From the NCBI RefSeq assembly GCF_023544445.1, contig NZ_JALPVJ010000009.1:248001-312000 (forward strand): a stretch of DNA of 64,000 nt, given 5' to 3'. The stretch is from Actinoplanes sp. M2I2 (GTDB lineage Bacteria; Actinomycetota; Actinomycetes; Mycobacteriales; Micromonosporaceae). This document shows, in pieces, positions 25,740 to 33,925 of this stretch. The notes beneath the pieces are model-generated. The model saw only the letters and a list, made by a program, of their open reading frames with translations, ran no database searches and had not been told where the DNA came from. Made by a program: the position numbers and the translations under genes. Each line of letters begins with the position of its first letter. The stretch's first letter is position 1.

Positions 25740-25897
25740 TCGACCACCCTAAATCGCCTACCTGTACGACCGGCAGGCCCGCCCGCCCGGCCGGAGCTCC
25801 GGAATCGGAACCCACTGCAAAAACCGACCGGAACGGGACAGTCCGCAGCCCCGTGGCCGAGGCGGTACGGTCGGGAAGGCCGATGGAGGCGTGAGCC

Positions 25898-25999
25898 GGA
25901 TGGCCGATGAGCTGGGATGGCCGTTGAGCTGGGATGGCCGATGAGCTGGGATGGCCGATGAGCTGGGATGGCCGAGGAGTTGAGATGGCCGAGGAGCAA
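25898..25999. repeat. Tandem array, 17 bp x 6, ending on a start codon
   Basis: Six copies of GGATGGCCGATGAGCTG. The last two drift towards GGATGGCCGAGGAGTTG and AGATGGCCGAGGAGCAA. The ATG in the last copy (25985) is the start of the next gene, so every unit carries an ATGGCCGA(T/G)GAG copy. With a 17-bp period these initiators fall in all three frames. Confidence 0.9.
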
Positions 26000-26443
26000 C
26001 CCCGCACCATGGCCGCGCAGGGCGTGGTCAACGTCATCGCGCGCGGTCTGCTGCGCACGCCGGTGCTTGCCCGCGGCATCGGCCGCTCCCTGATCACGCT
26101 CTATGTGATCGGCCGCCGCTCCGGCAAGCGTTACTCGATCCCGGTCGCCTACGTGCGGCACGACGGCACGCTGCTGATCGGCACGCCGTTCGCCTGGGCT
26201 CGCAACCTGCGCACCGGCGATCAGCTCGAGGTCTGCCACCTCGGCAAGATCAAGACCGCCGGCGTACGGGTCCACGCCGCCGAGGACGAGGTGGTGGCCG
26301 ACTACGCCGTCCTGGCCCGGGCCAACCACAGCTTCGCCAGGTTCAACAAGATCGGCCTGGACGCGGGCGGCAACCCGAACGTCGACGACCTGAACCGCGC
26401 ATGGCGCAACGGCGCGCGGGCGATCCGGCTGACGTTGCGATGA
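25985..26443 (+). CDS. Nitroreductase/deazaflavin (F420)-binding family protein
   Basis: A 152-residue protein with a split-beta-barrel fold typical of actinobacterial DDN-like, F420-linked oxidoreductases: LITLYVIGRRSGKRYSIPVA, DGTLLIGTPFAWARNLRTGD and GVRVHAAEDEV. It may reduce quinones or detoxify small molecules using F420H2. The chosen ATG 25985 has GAGGAG in front. An in-frame upstream ATG at 25934 would add 17 residues encoded by the 17-bp repeats and is unlikely. Cytoplasmic; single gene. An F420-dependent-type reductase also occurs at 57719. Confidence 0.75.
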   Translation: MAEEQPRTMAAQGVVNVIARGLLRTPVLARGIGRSLITLYVIGRRSGKRYSIPVAYVRHDGTLLIGTPFAWARNLRTGDQLEVCHLGKIKTAGVRVHAAEDEVVADYAVLARANHSFARFNKIGLDAGGNPNVDDLNRAWRNGARAIRLTLR

Positions 26444-26473
26444 GTTCGACGGGCTCGCCGAGTCCAAGCTGAC

Positions 26474-26869
26474 ATGACGGTCCTGTTCGCCGTCGGCGCG
26501 GAGGTGACCCGCGCGGACATCCCGTGCCTGTGCTCGGGCCTCGCCGACCTGCTGCGTGCCCGTCCCGATCGGCAGCAGGTCGATCGGGCCGGCCACCAGC
26601 CGCCCTCGAGCGAGGTGGTCTGCGACGTGTCCGCGGCCCGCCCCGACGTGGTCACCGTGGAGGCCCTCGCCCGGCTGCGCCTGACCGCCGGCCGCCACGG
26701 CTGGCGCCTCACCGTGCGCGGCGCCCGCCCCGAACTGATCGACCTGTTCAGCCTGATGGGGCTGGGCGGCTTCTTCGCCGCCGCCCAGCAGGCCGCCACC
26801 CGACAAGCCACCGCCACCCCGCAAACCACCGCCCCGCAGGCCAGCGCTGCCCCACCGCCGCCCACATAG
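26474..26869 (+). CDS. Small STAS-domain protein
   Basis: A 131-residue protein. SSEVVCDVSAARPDVVTVEA, LARLRLTAGRHGWRLTVRGA and ELIDLFSLMGLGGFF form a STAS-like beta/alpha unit as in anti-sigma antagonists and MlaB-type proteins. The serine normally phosphorylated in SpoIIAA is not evident, so a scaffolding or lipid-transport-type role is possible. The C-terminal 25 residues are Ala/Thr/Pro-rich and disordered. It follows the DDN-like gene by 30 bases in the same direction, without a strong ribosome site. Confidence 0.65.
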   Translation: MTVLFAVGAEVTRADIPCLCSGLADLLRARPDRQQVDRAGHQPPSSEVVCDVSAARPDVVTVEALARLRLTAGRHGWRLTVRGARPELIDLFSLMGLGGFFAAAQQAATRQATATPQTTAPQASAAPPPPT

Positions 26870-26921
26870 CCGCCCCGGCCCGCACCGGCGGCATCCGCCT
26901 CCCGGCCGCACTCCCCTGTCC

Positions 26922-26993
26922 CCGGCCGCACCCGCGGCACCGGCCGCACCCGCGGCACCGGCCGCACCCGCGGCACCGGCCGCACCCGCGGCA
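26922..26993. repeat. Tandem array, 18 bp x 4, degenerating to about 27046
   Basis: Four perfect copies of CCGGCCGCACCCGCGGCA, followed by shorter CACCCGCGA and CACCGGCGG variants. It lies between the STAS gene and the convergent sigma factor gene. Confidence 0.9.
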
Positions 26994-27127
26994 CCGGCGA
27001 CACCCGCGACACCCGCGACACCCGAGGCACCGGCGGCACCGGCGGATCGAAGGCCGCCGCCACCCGCTCAGCAGCGATCGCCGTTCCGCAGCTTTCGAGC
27101 GCGGGCGGTGAACGAGCACCAGCGGCG

Positions 27128-28108
27128 TCAGTCCTCCGGAGTGAGCTGGGCGGGCAGGCCGAAGAGCGGGAACAGCCGCGCGGTGTCGAGGAAGTTGTTG
27201 ATCCCGGTGATCCGGCCGTCCGAGATCTCGAGGACTATCAGCGCCCACGGCACATGGCCGGGCCCGGACGGATTCGGCCGGTACTGTGCGAAGGCCGGCA
27301 ACCCGTTGGCCACGACCGGAAGAAGGCGCGACCCTTCGCAGCCGGCGCCCGTGCCCGACATCCAGGCGGTGATGTCGCCGGTGCCGCGCAGCCACAACGG
27401 CAGCGGGGGCATCGACAGCGTCGCGTCTTCATGCAGCAGGGCGGTGAGCGCCGTGAGGTCGTACGCCTCGAAGGCCTGGACGTAGCGGGCCAGCAGCTTT
27501 TTCTGCTCGTCGTCCGAAGGCTCGAGCACCTGGGCGCCCTTGTCGGTGGCGGCGATCGTGGCCCGGGCACGCTGCAGGGCGCTGTTGACGCTCGGCACCG
27601 ACGTCTCGAGCAGATCGGCCACCTCCTGGGCCGACCAGGCGAGCACTTCGCGCAGGATCAGCACGGCCCGCTGTTTGGCCGGCAGGTGTTGCAGCGCGGC
27701 GACGAAGGCCAGCCGGATCGACTCGCGGTCGGCGACCACCTGGGCCGGGTCGGCGACCGCCGTGAGCACCCGCCCGTCGGGCACCGGACCGACCCAGATC
27801 TCGTCGGGCCGTGGCTCCCCCGGATGCGTCGCGTGGCCGTCGCCGGGCCCGCCGAAATCCATCGGCCGGGCCCGCCGCTGGGCGCTGCCCAGCATCGTGA
27901 GGCAGACGTTCGTGGCGATGCGGTAGAGCCAGGACCGCAGGGCCGAGCGACCCTCGAAGCCCTCATAGCTTTTCCACGCGCGCACGAGGGTGTCCTGGAC
28001 GGCGTCCTCGGCCTCGAAGGCGGAGCCGAGCATCCGGTAGCAGTAACCGGTCAGCTCGGGGCGGAACGTCTCCAGCTGGGACTCGATCGGGATCACTACG
28101 TCGCTCAC
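27128..28108 (-). CDS. ECF-type sigma factor with C-terminal SnoaL-like domain (SigG-like)
   Basis: About 326 residues. Region 2 is [20 protein letters not shown], followed by [19 protein letters not shown]. Region 4 is [20 protein letters not shown], followed by [13 protein letters not shown]. The last 130 residues (from about [20 protein letters not shown]) form a SnoaL-like fold, as in ECF groups whose C-terminal extension replaces a separate anti-sigma factor. I chose the GTG codon encoding V-S-D-V-V because the frame further upstream (to a TTG at 28288) overlaps the divergent gene. The alpha/beta hydrolase across the short gap is a candidate target. Confidence 0.88.
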   Translation of the reverse strand: MSDVVIPIESQLETFRPELTGYCYRMLGSAFEAEDAVQDTLVRAWKSYEGFEGRSALRSWLYRIATNVCLTMLGSAQRRARPMDFGGPGDGHATHPGEPRPDEIWVGPVPDGRVLTAVADPAQVVADRESIRLAFVAALQHLPAKQRAVLILREVLAWSAQEVADLLETSVPSVNSALQRARATIAATDKGAQVLEPSDDEQKKLLARYVQAFEAYDLTALTALLHEDATLSMPPLPLWLRGTGDITAWMSGTGAGCEGSRLLPVVANGLPAFAQYRPNPSGPGHVPWALIVLEISDGRITGINNFLDTARLFPLFGLPAQLTPED

Positions 28109-28226
28109 CTGTCCGAACCTAGTGGAGGGGTACGACAAGAAAAACCTTCCGTCACGCCGATGAGTCCGCCGGGCGGGCCCGGTCTTAAGGCTGTCGCACA
28201 GGAACGAGACCTCACAGGAGCTCACG

Positions 28227-29051
28227 ATGACGAACTGGACCGCTGACAGCCTCGGGAACGGCGAGTACGCCGAGGTCAACGGGATCAACCTCTACTACGA
28301 GTCGCACGGCCAGGGGCGTCCGCTGATCCTGGTGCACGGCGGGCTCGGCTCGGGCGAGATGTTCGGCCCGATCATCGGCGAGTTCGCCGCGGGCCACCGG
28401 GTCATCCTGGTCGACCTGCAGGGACACGGCCGCACCGCCGACATCGACCGGCCGCTCGACATCCGGTTCATGGCCGACGACGTGGCCGCGCTCATCGATC
28501 ACCTGGGCCTCGACAAGCCCGATGTCGTCGGGTATTCGCTCGGCGGCGGGGTCGCCCTGCAGCTCGCCATCCGCCACCCCGGGAAGGTCGGCCGGCTGGT
28601 CGCCGGTTCGGCCGGCATCCGGCGCAGCGCGACGTACCCCGAGATCCTCGAGCAGCAGGGCCAGGTGGGCCCGGAGGCCGCGGAATTCATGAAAGAAACC
28701 CCGATGTACGAGCTGTACCAGCGGGTCGCTCCCCGGCCGGAGGACTTCCCCCGCCTGCTCGGCAAGATCGGCGAGGCGATGGCGAAGGACTACGACTACA
28801 CCGAAGAGGTCCGTAACCTCCAGGTGCCGACGCTGATCCTCGCCGCCGACGCCGACATGTGCCCGCCGAGCCACTTCGTCGAGGTGTTTGCGCTGCTCGA
28901 CGGCGGCCAGCGCGACGGCGGTTGGATGGGCGAGGGCCGGCCCAAGGGCGGGCACGCGCTCGCCATCCTGCCGGGTCTGACCCACTACAACGTGTTCATG
29001 TCCCCGCTGTTCGCCGCGGCCGCGATCAATTTCGTCGACGCCACGGAATGA
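28227..29051 (+). CDS. Alpha/beta hydrolase
   Basis: A 274-residue alpha/beta-hydrolase. The oxyanion segment is [15 protein letters not shown]; the nucleophile elbow is [13 protein letters not shown] with Ser as nucleophile. The acid is probably in [12 protein letters not shown], and the final His in PGLTHYNVF. The N terminus [14 protein letters not shown] is typical of the epoxide hydrolase/esterase group. The substrate is unknown. It is divergent from the SnoaL-tailed sigma factor gene, with about 120 bp between them, and ends with a strong terminator. Confidence 0.88.
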   Translation: MTNWTADSLGNGEYAEVNGINLYYESHGQGRPLILVHGGLGSGEMFGPIIGEFAAGHRVILVDLQGHGRTADIDRPLDIRFMADDVAALIDHLGLDKPDVVGYSLGGGVALQLAIRHPGKVGRLVAGSAGIRRSATYPEILEQQGQVGPEAAEFMKETPMYELYQRVAPRPEDFPRLLGKIGEAMAKDYDYTEEVRNLQVPTLILAADADMCPPSHFVEVFALLDGGQRDGGWMGEGRPKGGHALAILPGLTHYNVFMSPLFAAAAINFVDATE

Positions 29052-29077
29052 CCACCGCTCCTTCCGTGGGAGCCGCC

Positions 29078-29105
29078 GCCCCGCCCGCACCGATTCGGGC
29101 GGGGC
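29078..29105 (+). terminator. Hairpin terminator of the alpha/beta hydrolase gene
   Basis: A perfect 10-bp stem GCCCCGCCCG / CGGGCGGGGC with an eight-base loop, 27 bases after the stop. Confidence 0.85.
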
Positions 29106-29133
29106 AGGCCCACGGGCCACGGCCTCCCGCTGT

Positions 29134-29454
29134 TCACCACCAGGCCGAAAGACTCCGGGGCGATCGATCACGTCGGTGTGACGAGGCTGGCTTTGGGGAC
29201 CGGACCGGTGCCGGGCCGCGCTCGGAAAGCATGTCGGAGAGCGCCCGCATAGCCTGATAGACGCGGAACTTCGCCGCCTCCGGGGACAGGCCGAGCAGTC
29301 GCGCCGCCTCGTGTGTCGTCCGGTGGCTGAAGTAGGTCGCGACGAGGACATCCCGGTGCTGAGCCGGGAGCTGACGCAGCATCAGCTCCATCTGAGGCCG
29401 CTGATCTGTACGGTGCCCGATCGGGTCGGCGTGACGAGTCGGCATGCTTGGCAC
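29134..29454 (-). pseudogene. Sigma-factor region 4 fragment
   Basis: The frame encodes LRQLPAQHRDVLVATYFSHR, then TTHEAARLLGLSPEAAKFRV and YQAMRALSDML, a clear sigma-70 region 4 with its helix-turn-helix. Region 2 is absent: the upstream sequence on the same strand (29455-29711) gives no region 2 in any frame. The tail after the HTH is a low-complexity arginine/serine stretch. This is most likely the 3' remnant of an ECF sigma gene, although a free-standing small regulator cannot be excluded. Confidence 0.6.
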
Positions 29455-30431
29455 TTTGGTCGCCGATGAGGGCCAACTCCAGTGCGCACCTGCGGCGTAG
29501 TCGCCCGATCACCCGCCGACGATGCGTGAGGCCGACCGTAGGGGCTGGCTCGGTCCCGCGTACGCCCTCGTACTGCTGCTTGGTGGCCCGGCCATCGCGG
29601 AGGTGTCCCCGTTCTGATCGTGGAACAGGCGGCGGGCCCGTCGAGGCGGAGCAGCCACTGCAGATCCTCCAGGCGGTGCTCACCGCGATCCCACTTGGCA
29701 TCCGTTGCCACGCAGGGACGTGTCGCCCCGATTCCTCATCACGGAGCCGACACCACCTCGACCGGCAGAGCGAGGCATCACTGAGCCCGGGCCGCGAGAT
29801 GAGGCGGCAGCCTCCTGACGCAAGGCAATGCCGCCGACGACACGGTGCCGAACCATACGACTCGTAGGCCTGCCCATGAAAAGTCCCTCGGTGGTGTTGC
29901 GACACGAGAGCGGCCCAATGGTCAGCGCACCGCACGGCCCCTCGCCGGCGCATGGCACGGCCCGCTGACCGGCGCACCACACGCCCCTGCACCGGCGCAC
30001 CGCACGGCTGCCGGATCGGCGCACCGCACGCCCTTGACCGGCGCACCGCAGCGCTGCCTGATCGGCGCACCACACGCCCCTGCACCGGCGCACCGCACGG
30101 CTGCCGGATCGGCGCACCGCACGCCCTTGACCGGCGCACCGCAGCGCTGCCTGATCGGAGCACCACACGCCCCTGCACCGGCGCACCGCACGGCTGCCGG
30201 ATCGGCGCACCGCACGCCCTTGACCGGCGCACCGCAGCGCTGCCTGATCGGAGCACAGCACGCCCCATGGTCGGCGCGCCGCAAGCCCCATGGTCGGCGC
30301 GCCGCAAGCCCCATGGTCGGCGTACCCCACGGGCCCCCGCGATGTCGGCTTTTCAAATGGCGGATGTGGATCTCGCCAGTCGCCATCGCTGGCCGGAACT
30401 TGTCGTACGTGTGTTCGAAGATGGTCGTGTG
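29455..30431. other. Gene-poor region with nested repeats before the HNH gene
   Basis: About 1 kb without a supportable gene. The left 400 bp holds no frame with a recognisable domain. The right part is the 93-bp array. Open frames on both strands through this stretch are the translation of the repeat. Confidence 0.6.
29971..30249. repeat. Tandem array, 93 bp x 3, made of ~23-bp sub-repeats
   Basis: The word GCACCACACGCCCCTGCACC recurs at a spacing of 93 bp (copies begin near 29971, 30064 and 30157). Within each 93-bp unit, variants of GGCGCACCGCACG...GATC recur about every 22-24 bp. A related 19-20 bp motif, CCCCATGGTCGGCG(C/T)(G/A), continues to about 30325. The 93-bp period is divisible by three, so it opens a 31-residue repeat in frame with the following HNH gene. 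Confidence 0.88.
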
Positions 30432-31709
30432 ATGGAAGACGTGCAGCGACTGACTGAGGAAGCGGCGAAGCTCGCCGCGGCCCCATTGTGGCCGCTCGCC
30501 GACGATGAGATCACCGATCTTCTGCGTACGGCTCACCGCCTGGAGCAGGCCGCCGCAGCACTGCAGGCCCGGCTGGTGCAGCAGGCGGGCACCCGAGGCC
30601 TGCCCGCGACGCAAGGCCACCGCAAGATGGCTGCGTGGTTGCGCAGCACGCTGCGGATCGACCCGCACCCGGCCCGCGAGCTCACCGAACACGCTGCCGC
30701 GCTGACTCACCATCCCACGCTGGAGCAGGCGGTCCTCGACGGCTTCATCGACCTTCGCCAGGCCGCCGTGATCTCGACGACGGTCGCCGCGTTGCCCGCC
30801 GAGATCAGCGGCCTCGACGAGGTCAGCCTGGTCGACGCCGCCCAGATCGCCCGGCAGGCCGAGACCACGATGATCGACATGGCCGGCCGGCTTCCGGCCT
30901 ACCAGCTACGCCGGATCGGCGAACGCATCCTCGTCCACGTCGCCCCGGAGCTGGCGGACCGAGCCGACGAAGCCACCTCGGCCCGTCAGGAAGCACGCGC
31001 CCACCAGCGTCGCGGTGTCACCTTGTCCCTGCCGGTCGACGGACTGGTCCGAGTCTCGGGGTTCCTGGGAGCCGAAGATGTCGCCACGGTGGAAGCCGCC
31101 TTGCACCCGCTGTGCGCCCCGACGCCGGGCGACGACCGGACGGCGGCTCAGCGGCGTGCCGACGCTCTGATCGACGTGTGCCGGCTGGCGCTCCGCACCG
31201 GACAGTTGCCCGAGGACGGCGGTGAGCCACCCCAGTTGGCTGTCACCGTCGCCTACGATCCGCTGACCCGGAACCTCGGCTCCGCGATCACCGACACCGG
31301 CCGGCGCCTGAGCCGCGACACTGCCCGCAGGCTCGCCTGCGATGCCCGCGTCCTGCCGATCGTCCTCGGCGGCGACGGACAGATCCTGGACGCCGGACGC
31401 ACCCGCCGGCTGGCCACCGGAGCCTTACGCCGCGCCCTGCACATCCGTGACCGGGGCTGCGCTTTCCCCGACTGCGATCGGCCACCCCGCTGGACCGACG
31501 CCCATCACATCGTCGGCTGGACCGCCGGCGGCCCGACGAACTTGGACAATATGGTGCTGCTCTGCCGCCGCCATCACCGTCTCGTGCACCACCCCACCGC
31601 CGGCTGGCAGATCCGCCTCGGCGCCGACCGACATCCCGACTTCATTCCTCCACCAACCGTCGACCCCACGCGAACACCCCGCCGCAACCTCTACCACCGA
31701 CGCCAATAG
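30432..31709 (+). CDS. DUF222 / 13E12-type HNH endonuclease domain protein
   Basis: A 425-residue protein. The N-terminal DUF222 region starts MEDVQRLTEEAAKLAAAPLW. The C-terminal HNH motif RGCAFPDCDRPPRWTDAHHI, followed by NMVLLCRRHHRLVHH, carries the zinc and metal residues. These proteins are very common in actinomycete genomes, often in variable copy number; their nuclease role is assumed from the motif. I chose ATG 30432 because family members begin just before this helix. The open frame upstream to 29952 is the translated 93-bp repeat, and ATG 30357 is a second alternative. The last codons seed a 15-bp repeat downstream. Confidence 0.85.
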   Translation: MEDVQRLTEEAAKLAAAPLWPLADDEITDLLRTAHRLEQAAAALQARLVQQAGTRGLPATQGHRKMAAWLRSTLRIDPHPARELTEHAAALTHHPTLEQAVLDGFIDLRQAAVISTTVAALPAEISGLDEVSLVDAAQIARQAETTMIDMAGRLPAYQLRRIGERILVHVAPELADRADEATSARQEARAHQRRGVTLSLPVDGLVRVSGFLGAEDVATVEAALHPLCAPTPGDDRTAAQRRADALIDVCRLALRTGQLPEDGGEPPQLAVTVAYDPLTRNLGSAITDTGRRLSRDTARRLACDARVLPIVLGGDGQILDAGRTRRLATGALRRALHIRDRGCAFPDCDRPPRWTDAHHIVGWTAGGPTNLDNMVLLCRRHHRLVHHPTAGWQIRLGADRHPDFIPPPTVDPTRTPRRNLYHRRQ

Positions 31710-31800
31710 TGATGACGCCAGACGCCATAGCCATGACGCCAGACGACAAGAGCTCTGACGCCAATAGATCTGACGCCAATAGATCTGACGCCAACAGCCA
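31699..31800. repeat. Gene-end repeat: GACGCCAATAG copies after the HNH stop
   Basis: The last codons and TAG of the HNH gene (GACGCCAATAG, 31699-31709) recur at 31757 and 31772, and with one change at 31787, spaced 15 bp (GACGCCAATAGATCT). Weaker GACGCCA words lie between. Confidence 0.85.
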
Positions 31801-32077
31801 TCGGGAGACCACGAACCCGATTTCGCCACTCGCGGCCCGGTTTCGAGCGCCCTCCCGACATCAGCCTCCCGAACGCCTACAGCGCCGGCGGCCATGCTCA
31901 CGGACGTCCACCCTGAGCTTGCCCAGGACATTCCGGCCGCCGGCTGCGCCCAAGCCTCAGGTTCGACTTCCGGTTAGCCGAAATCTCAACCACGCAGAGT
32001 CCTCCGCACCAGCGTTCCGCGGGCACCAGCCTGCTGAGACCCCAACCCCGTCACTCTCTCCACACGAGCGACCGCCC
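31801..32077. other. Intergenic sequence without a recognisable gene
   Basis: Between the HNH gene-end repeats and the 53-bp array I see no frame with a domain or plausible ribosome site and no clear hairpin. Isolated relatives of the 53-bp unit (GACATCAGCCTCCCGAAC near 31858) suggest the array once extended further. Confidence 0.5.
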
Positions 32078-32400
32078 GACGTCAGCCCGCCGAGACCTAC
32101 CACCGCCAGCTCTCCACAGGAGCCAGCGCCGACGTCAGCCGGCCGAAACCCACCACCGGCAACTCTCCAAACGAGCTAACGCTGACGTCAGCCCACCGAA
32201 ACGCACCACCGGCAACTCTCCAGAGGAGCCAGCGCCGACGTCAGCCCACCGAAACCCACCACCGGCCACCGCTCACAGAGCCACCGCGGCCGACGGGGTG
32301 ACGGCGCGCCGGGCGAGTTCCGAAGAGGTCGCGCAACGTCAGCCCTCCGACCCCAGCACCCGCAACCCCAGCAGAGCCACCACGCGACGTCAGCCCTCCG
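32078..32400. repeat. Tandem array, 53 bp x 4, plus divergent copies reaching the YesL stop
   Basis: GACGTCAGCC(C/G) words lie at 32078, 32131, 32184 and 32237, exactly 53 bp apart, each followed by (C/G)CCGA(A/G)AC and ACCACCG. Divergent copies at about 32335 and 32386 complete the series. In the last, the TCA of GACGTCAGCC is the stop codon (32390-32392) of the YesL-like gene on the minus strand. Confidence 0.9.
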
Positions 32401-33025
32401 ACCGCATCCGTGGGCGCCGCAAAACCGCATGCACGGCGAAAAGGGTGTAGCCGGCCAGCACCGGTACGAGGGCCGGGTGGATGAAGGCGGCCAGGGTCAC
32501 CGCGACCAGGACCACGCCGGTTGTCGCGGCCAAGGCGGATGGTCTGGCGGCGACCAGAGCGGCCGCTCGGCGTACGGGATGGGCGGAGGACTGTCCGGCC
32601 AGGCCGGCTGCCAGCGCGGCGAAACCGGCGGCTGCGGCCGCGATCAGGAGCACGGCTGCGATCATGAGGGCGCCGCCTGGCACTGCGCCGCGGCGTAGTG
32701 CGGCGACGTCGACGGCCACCAGCCAGCCGACGGCGAGGACCAGTGGGCCGGACAGCAGGCCGGGCGCCAGGCGGGTGCGGAAGTCGGTCCAGCATTCGGC
32801 TGCGGTCGGCCACCGTCCGATCGTCAGCAGCCGGTGCACCGCGGCGCTGGCGGTGCCGCAGGCTGCTCCGGCTGTGACGATCGGGGCGCAGGCCAGGACG
32901 ACCAGGACGCCGAGCAGGGCCAGGTCGGCGGCGAGTCGCAGTGAGTCGCGCCAGTCGACCCCGGGTCTGACGGTGGCGGCCGGGGTCATCGTCGGGTCGT
33001 CGTGCGCAACGGCGTGGGGAGGCAC
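32390..33025 (-). CDS. YesL/DUF624-like membrane protein
   Basis: A 211-residue protein with about five to six hydrophobic helices (LALLGVLVVLACAPIVTAGA, LMIAAVLLIAAAAAGFAALA, FIHPALVPVLAGYTLFAVHA). Proteins of the YesL/DUF624 type sit in many sugar ABC-importer operons, including pectin-related clusters in Bacillus, with unknown function. The GTG start at 33025 is four bases after the permease stop and has AAGGG at a good distance, so it is coupled to the importer genes. ATG 32989 is an alternative. The assignment rests on topology and context. Confidence 0.65.
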   Translation of the reverse strand: MPPHAVAHDDPTMTPAATVRPGVDWRDSLRLAADLALLGVLVVLACAPIVTAGAACGTASAAVHRLLTIGRWPTAAECWTDFRTRLAPGLLSGPLVLAVGWLVAVDVAALRRGAVPGGALMIAAVLLIAAAAAGFAALAAGLAGQSSAHPVRRAAALVAARPSALAATTGVVLVAVTLAAFIHPALVPVLAGYTLFAVHAVLRRPRMRSEG

Positions 33026-33029
33026 GGCG

Positions 33030-33923
33030 TCAGCCCTTCAGGCCGCTGGTGTTGATGCCCTCTACGAGCAGGCGCTGGAAGGCTATGAAGAACAGGAACA
33101 CCGGGATCAGGGACAGCAGGGACATCGCGAACATGGGGCCGACTGCGCTTTCGCTGCTGGAGTCGATGAACAGGGTCAGGGCCACGGGTGCGGTGTAGTC
33201 CTTCAGGTCGGACAGGAAGACCAGTTGGCGGAAGAAGTCGTTCCAGGTCCAGATGAATGAGAAGATCGCGGTGGTCACCAGGGCCGGCCGGGAGAGCGGC
33301 AGGATCACGTGCCGGAAGATGCTGTAGGGCGAGGCGCCGTCGATGACCGCGGCCTCGTCGAGTTCGCGGGGGATGCCGCGCATGAACTGGACGATGAGGA
33401 AGACGAAGAACGCCTCGGTGGCCAGGAACTGCGGCACCAGCAGGGGCAGGTAGGGCCAGTCGCCGCCGACCCAGCCGAGGCTGCGGAACAGGATGTACTG
33501 CGGGATGATCAGCACGTGACCGGGCAGCAGCAGCGTGCCGATCATGAGGGCGAACCACACCCCGCGCAATCGGAACCGCAGCCGGCCCAGGGCGTAGGCG
33601 GCCAGCAGGCACGAGACCGAGTTGCCGACCACGGTCATCAGTGAGACCAGCGCGCTGTTGACGAAGAACCGGCCGAAGCCGACGTCGAACTTGTTCCAGC
33701 CGTCGCTGAAGTTGCCGGGCGTGAAGGTGCGCGGGATCAGCCCGATGTTGTTGACGATCTCCTGCGGCGACTTGAACGACGTGCCGACCATCCACACCAG
33801 CGGATAGAGCACCACCGCGAGGATCAGCAGCAGGGCGCCCAGGCGCAGAGCCTGACCCCGCGTGACCGTCACCGCGCCTTGTCGCATCACCGCGCCTTGT
33901 CGCATCACCGCGCCTTGTCGCAT
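33030..33923 (-). CDS. Sugar ABC transporter permease, MalG/CUT1 type
   Basis: A 297-residue inner-membrane permease with six helices. The EAA loop ELDEAAVIDGASPYSIFRHV, followed by ILPLSRPALV, contacts the ATPase subunit. No ATPase gene is present, as is common in actinomycetes, where a shared MsiK ATPase serves many CUT1 importers. The start overlaps the stop of the upstream permease (TGATG). The 18-bp array at this junction places ATG codons at 33923, 33905 and 33887 in frame, adding up to three MRQGAV repeats at the N terminus. The true start may be any of them. Confidence 0.9.
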   Translation of the reverse strand: MRQGAVMRQGAVMRQGAVTVTRGQALRLGALLLILAVVLYPLVWMVGTSFKSPQEIVNNIGLIPRTFTPGNFSDGWNKFDVGFGRFFVNSALVSLMTVVGNSVSCLLAAYALGRLRFRLRGVWFALMIGTLLLPGHVLIIPQYILFRSLGWVGGDWPYLPLLVPQFLATEAFFVFLIVQFMRGIPRELDEAAVIDGASPYSIFRHVILPLSRPALVTTAIFSFIWTWNDFFRQLVFLSDLKDYTAPVALTLFIDSSSESAVGPMFAMSLLSLIPVFLFFIAFQRLLVEGINTSGLKG

Positions 33924-33925
33924 CA
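33871..33925. repeat. Tandem array, 18 bp x 3, multiplying a stop/start junction
   Basis: On the minus strand the unit TGATGCGACAAGGCGCGG is repeated three times. The first copy contains the TGA stop of permease 1 and the overlapping ATG of permease 2; the later copies repeat this TGATG inside the coding frame of permease 2. Confidence 0.9.

Noticed and set aside
29971-30249. Possible CRISPR array or phage att repeats
   Set aside because: Repeats are nested, imperfect and without unique spacers; no integrase or cas genes nearby.
29952-30431. N-terminal extension of the HNH protein encoded by the 93-bp repeats
   Set aside because: DUF222 proteins normally begin near ATG 30432; the extension is repeat-derived and has no convincing ribosome site.
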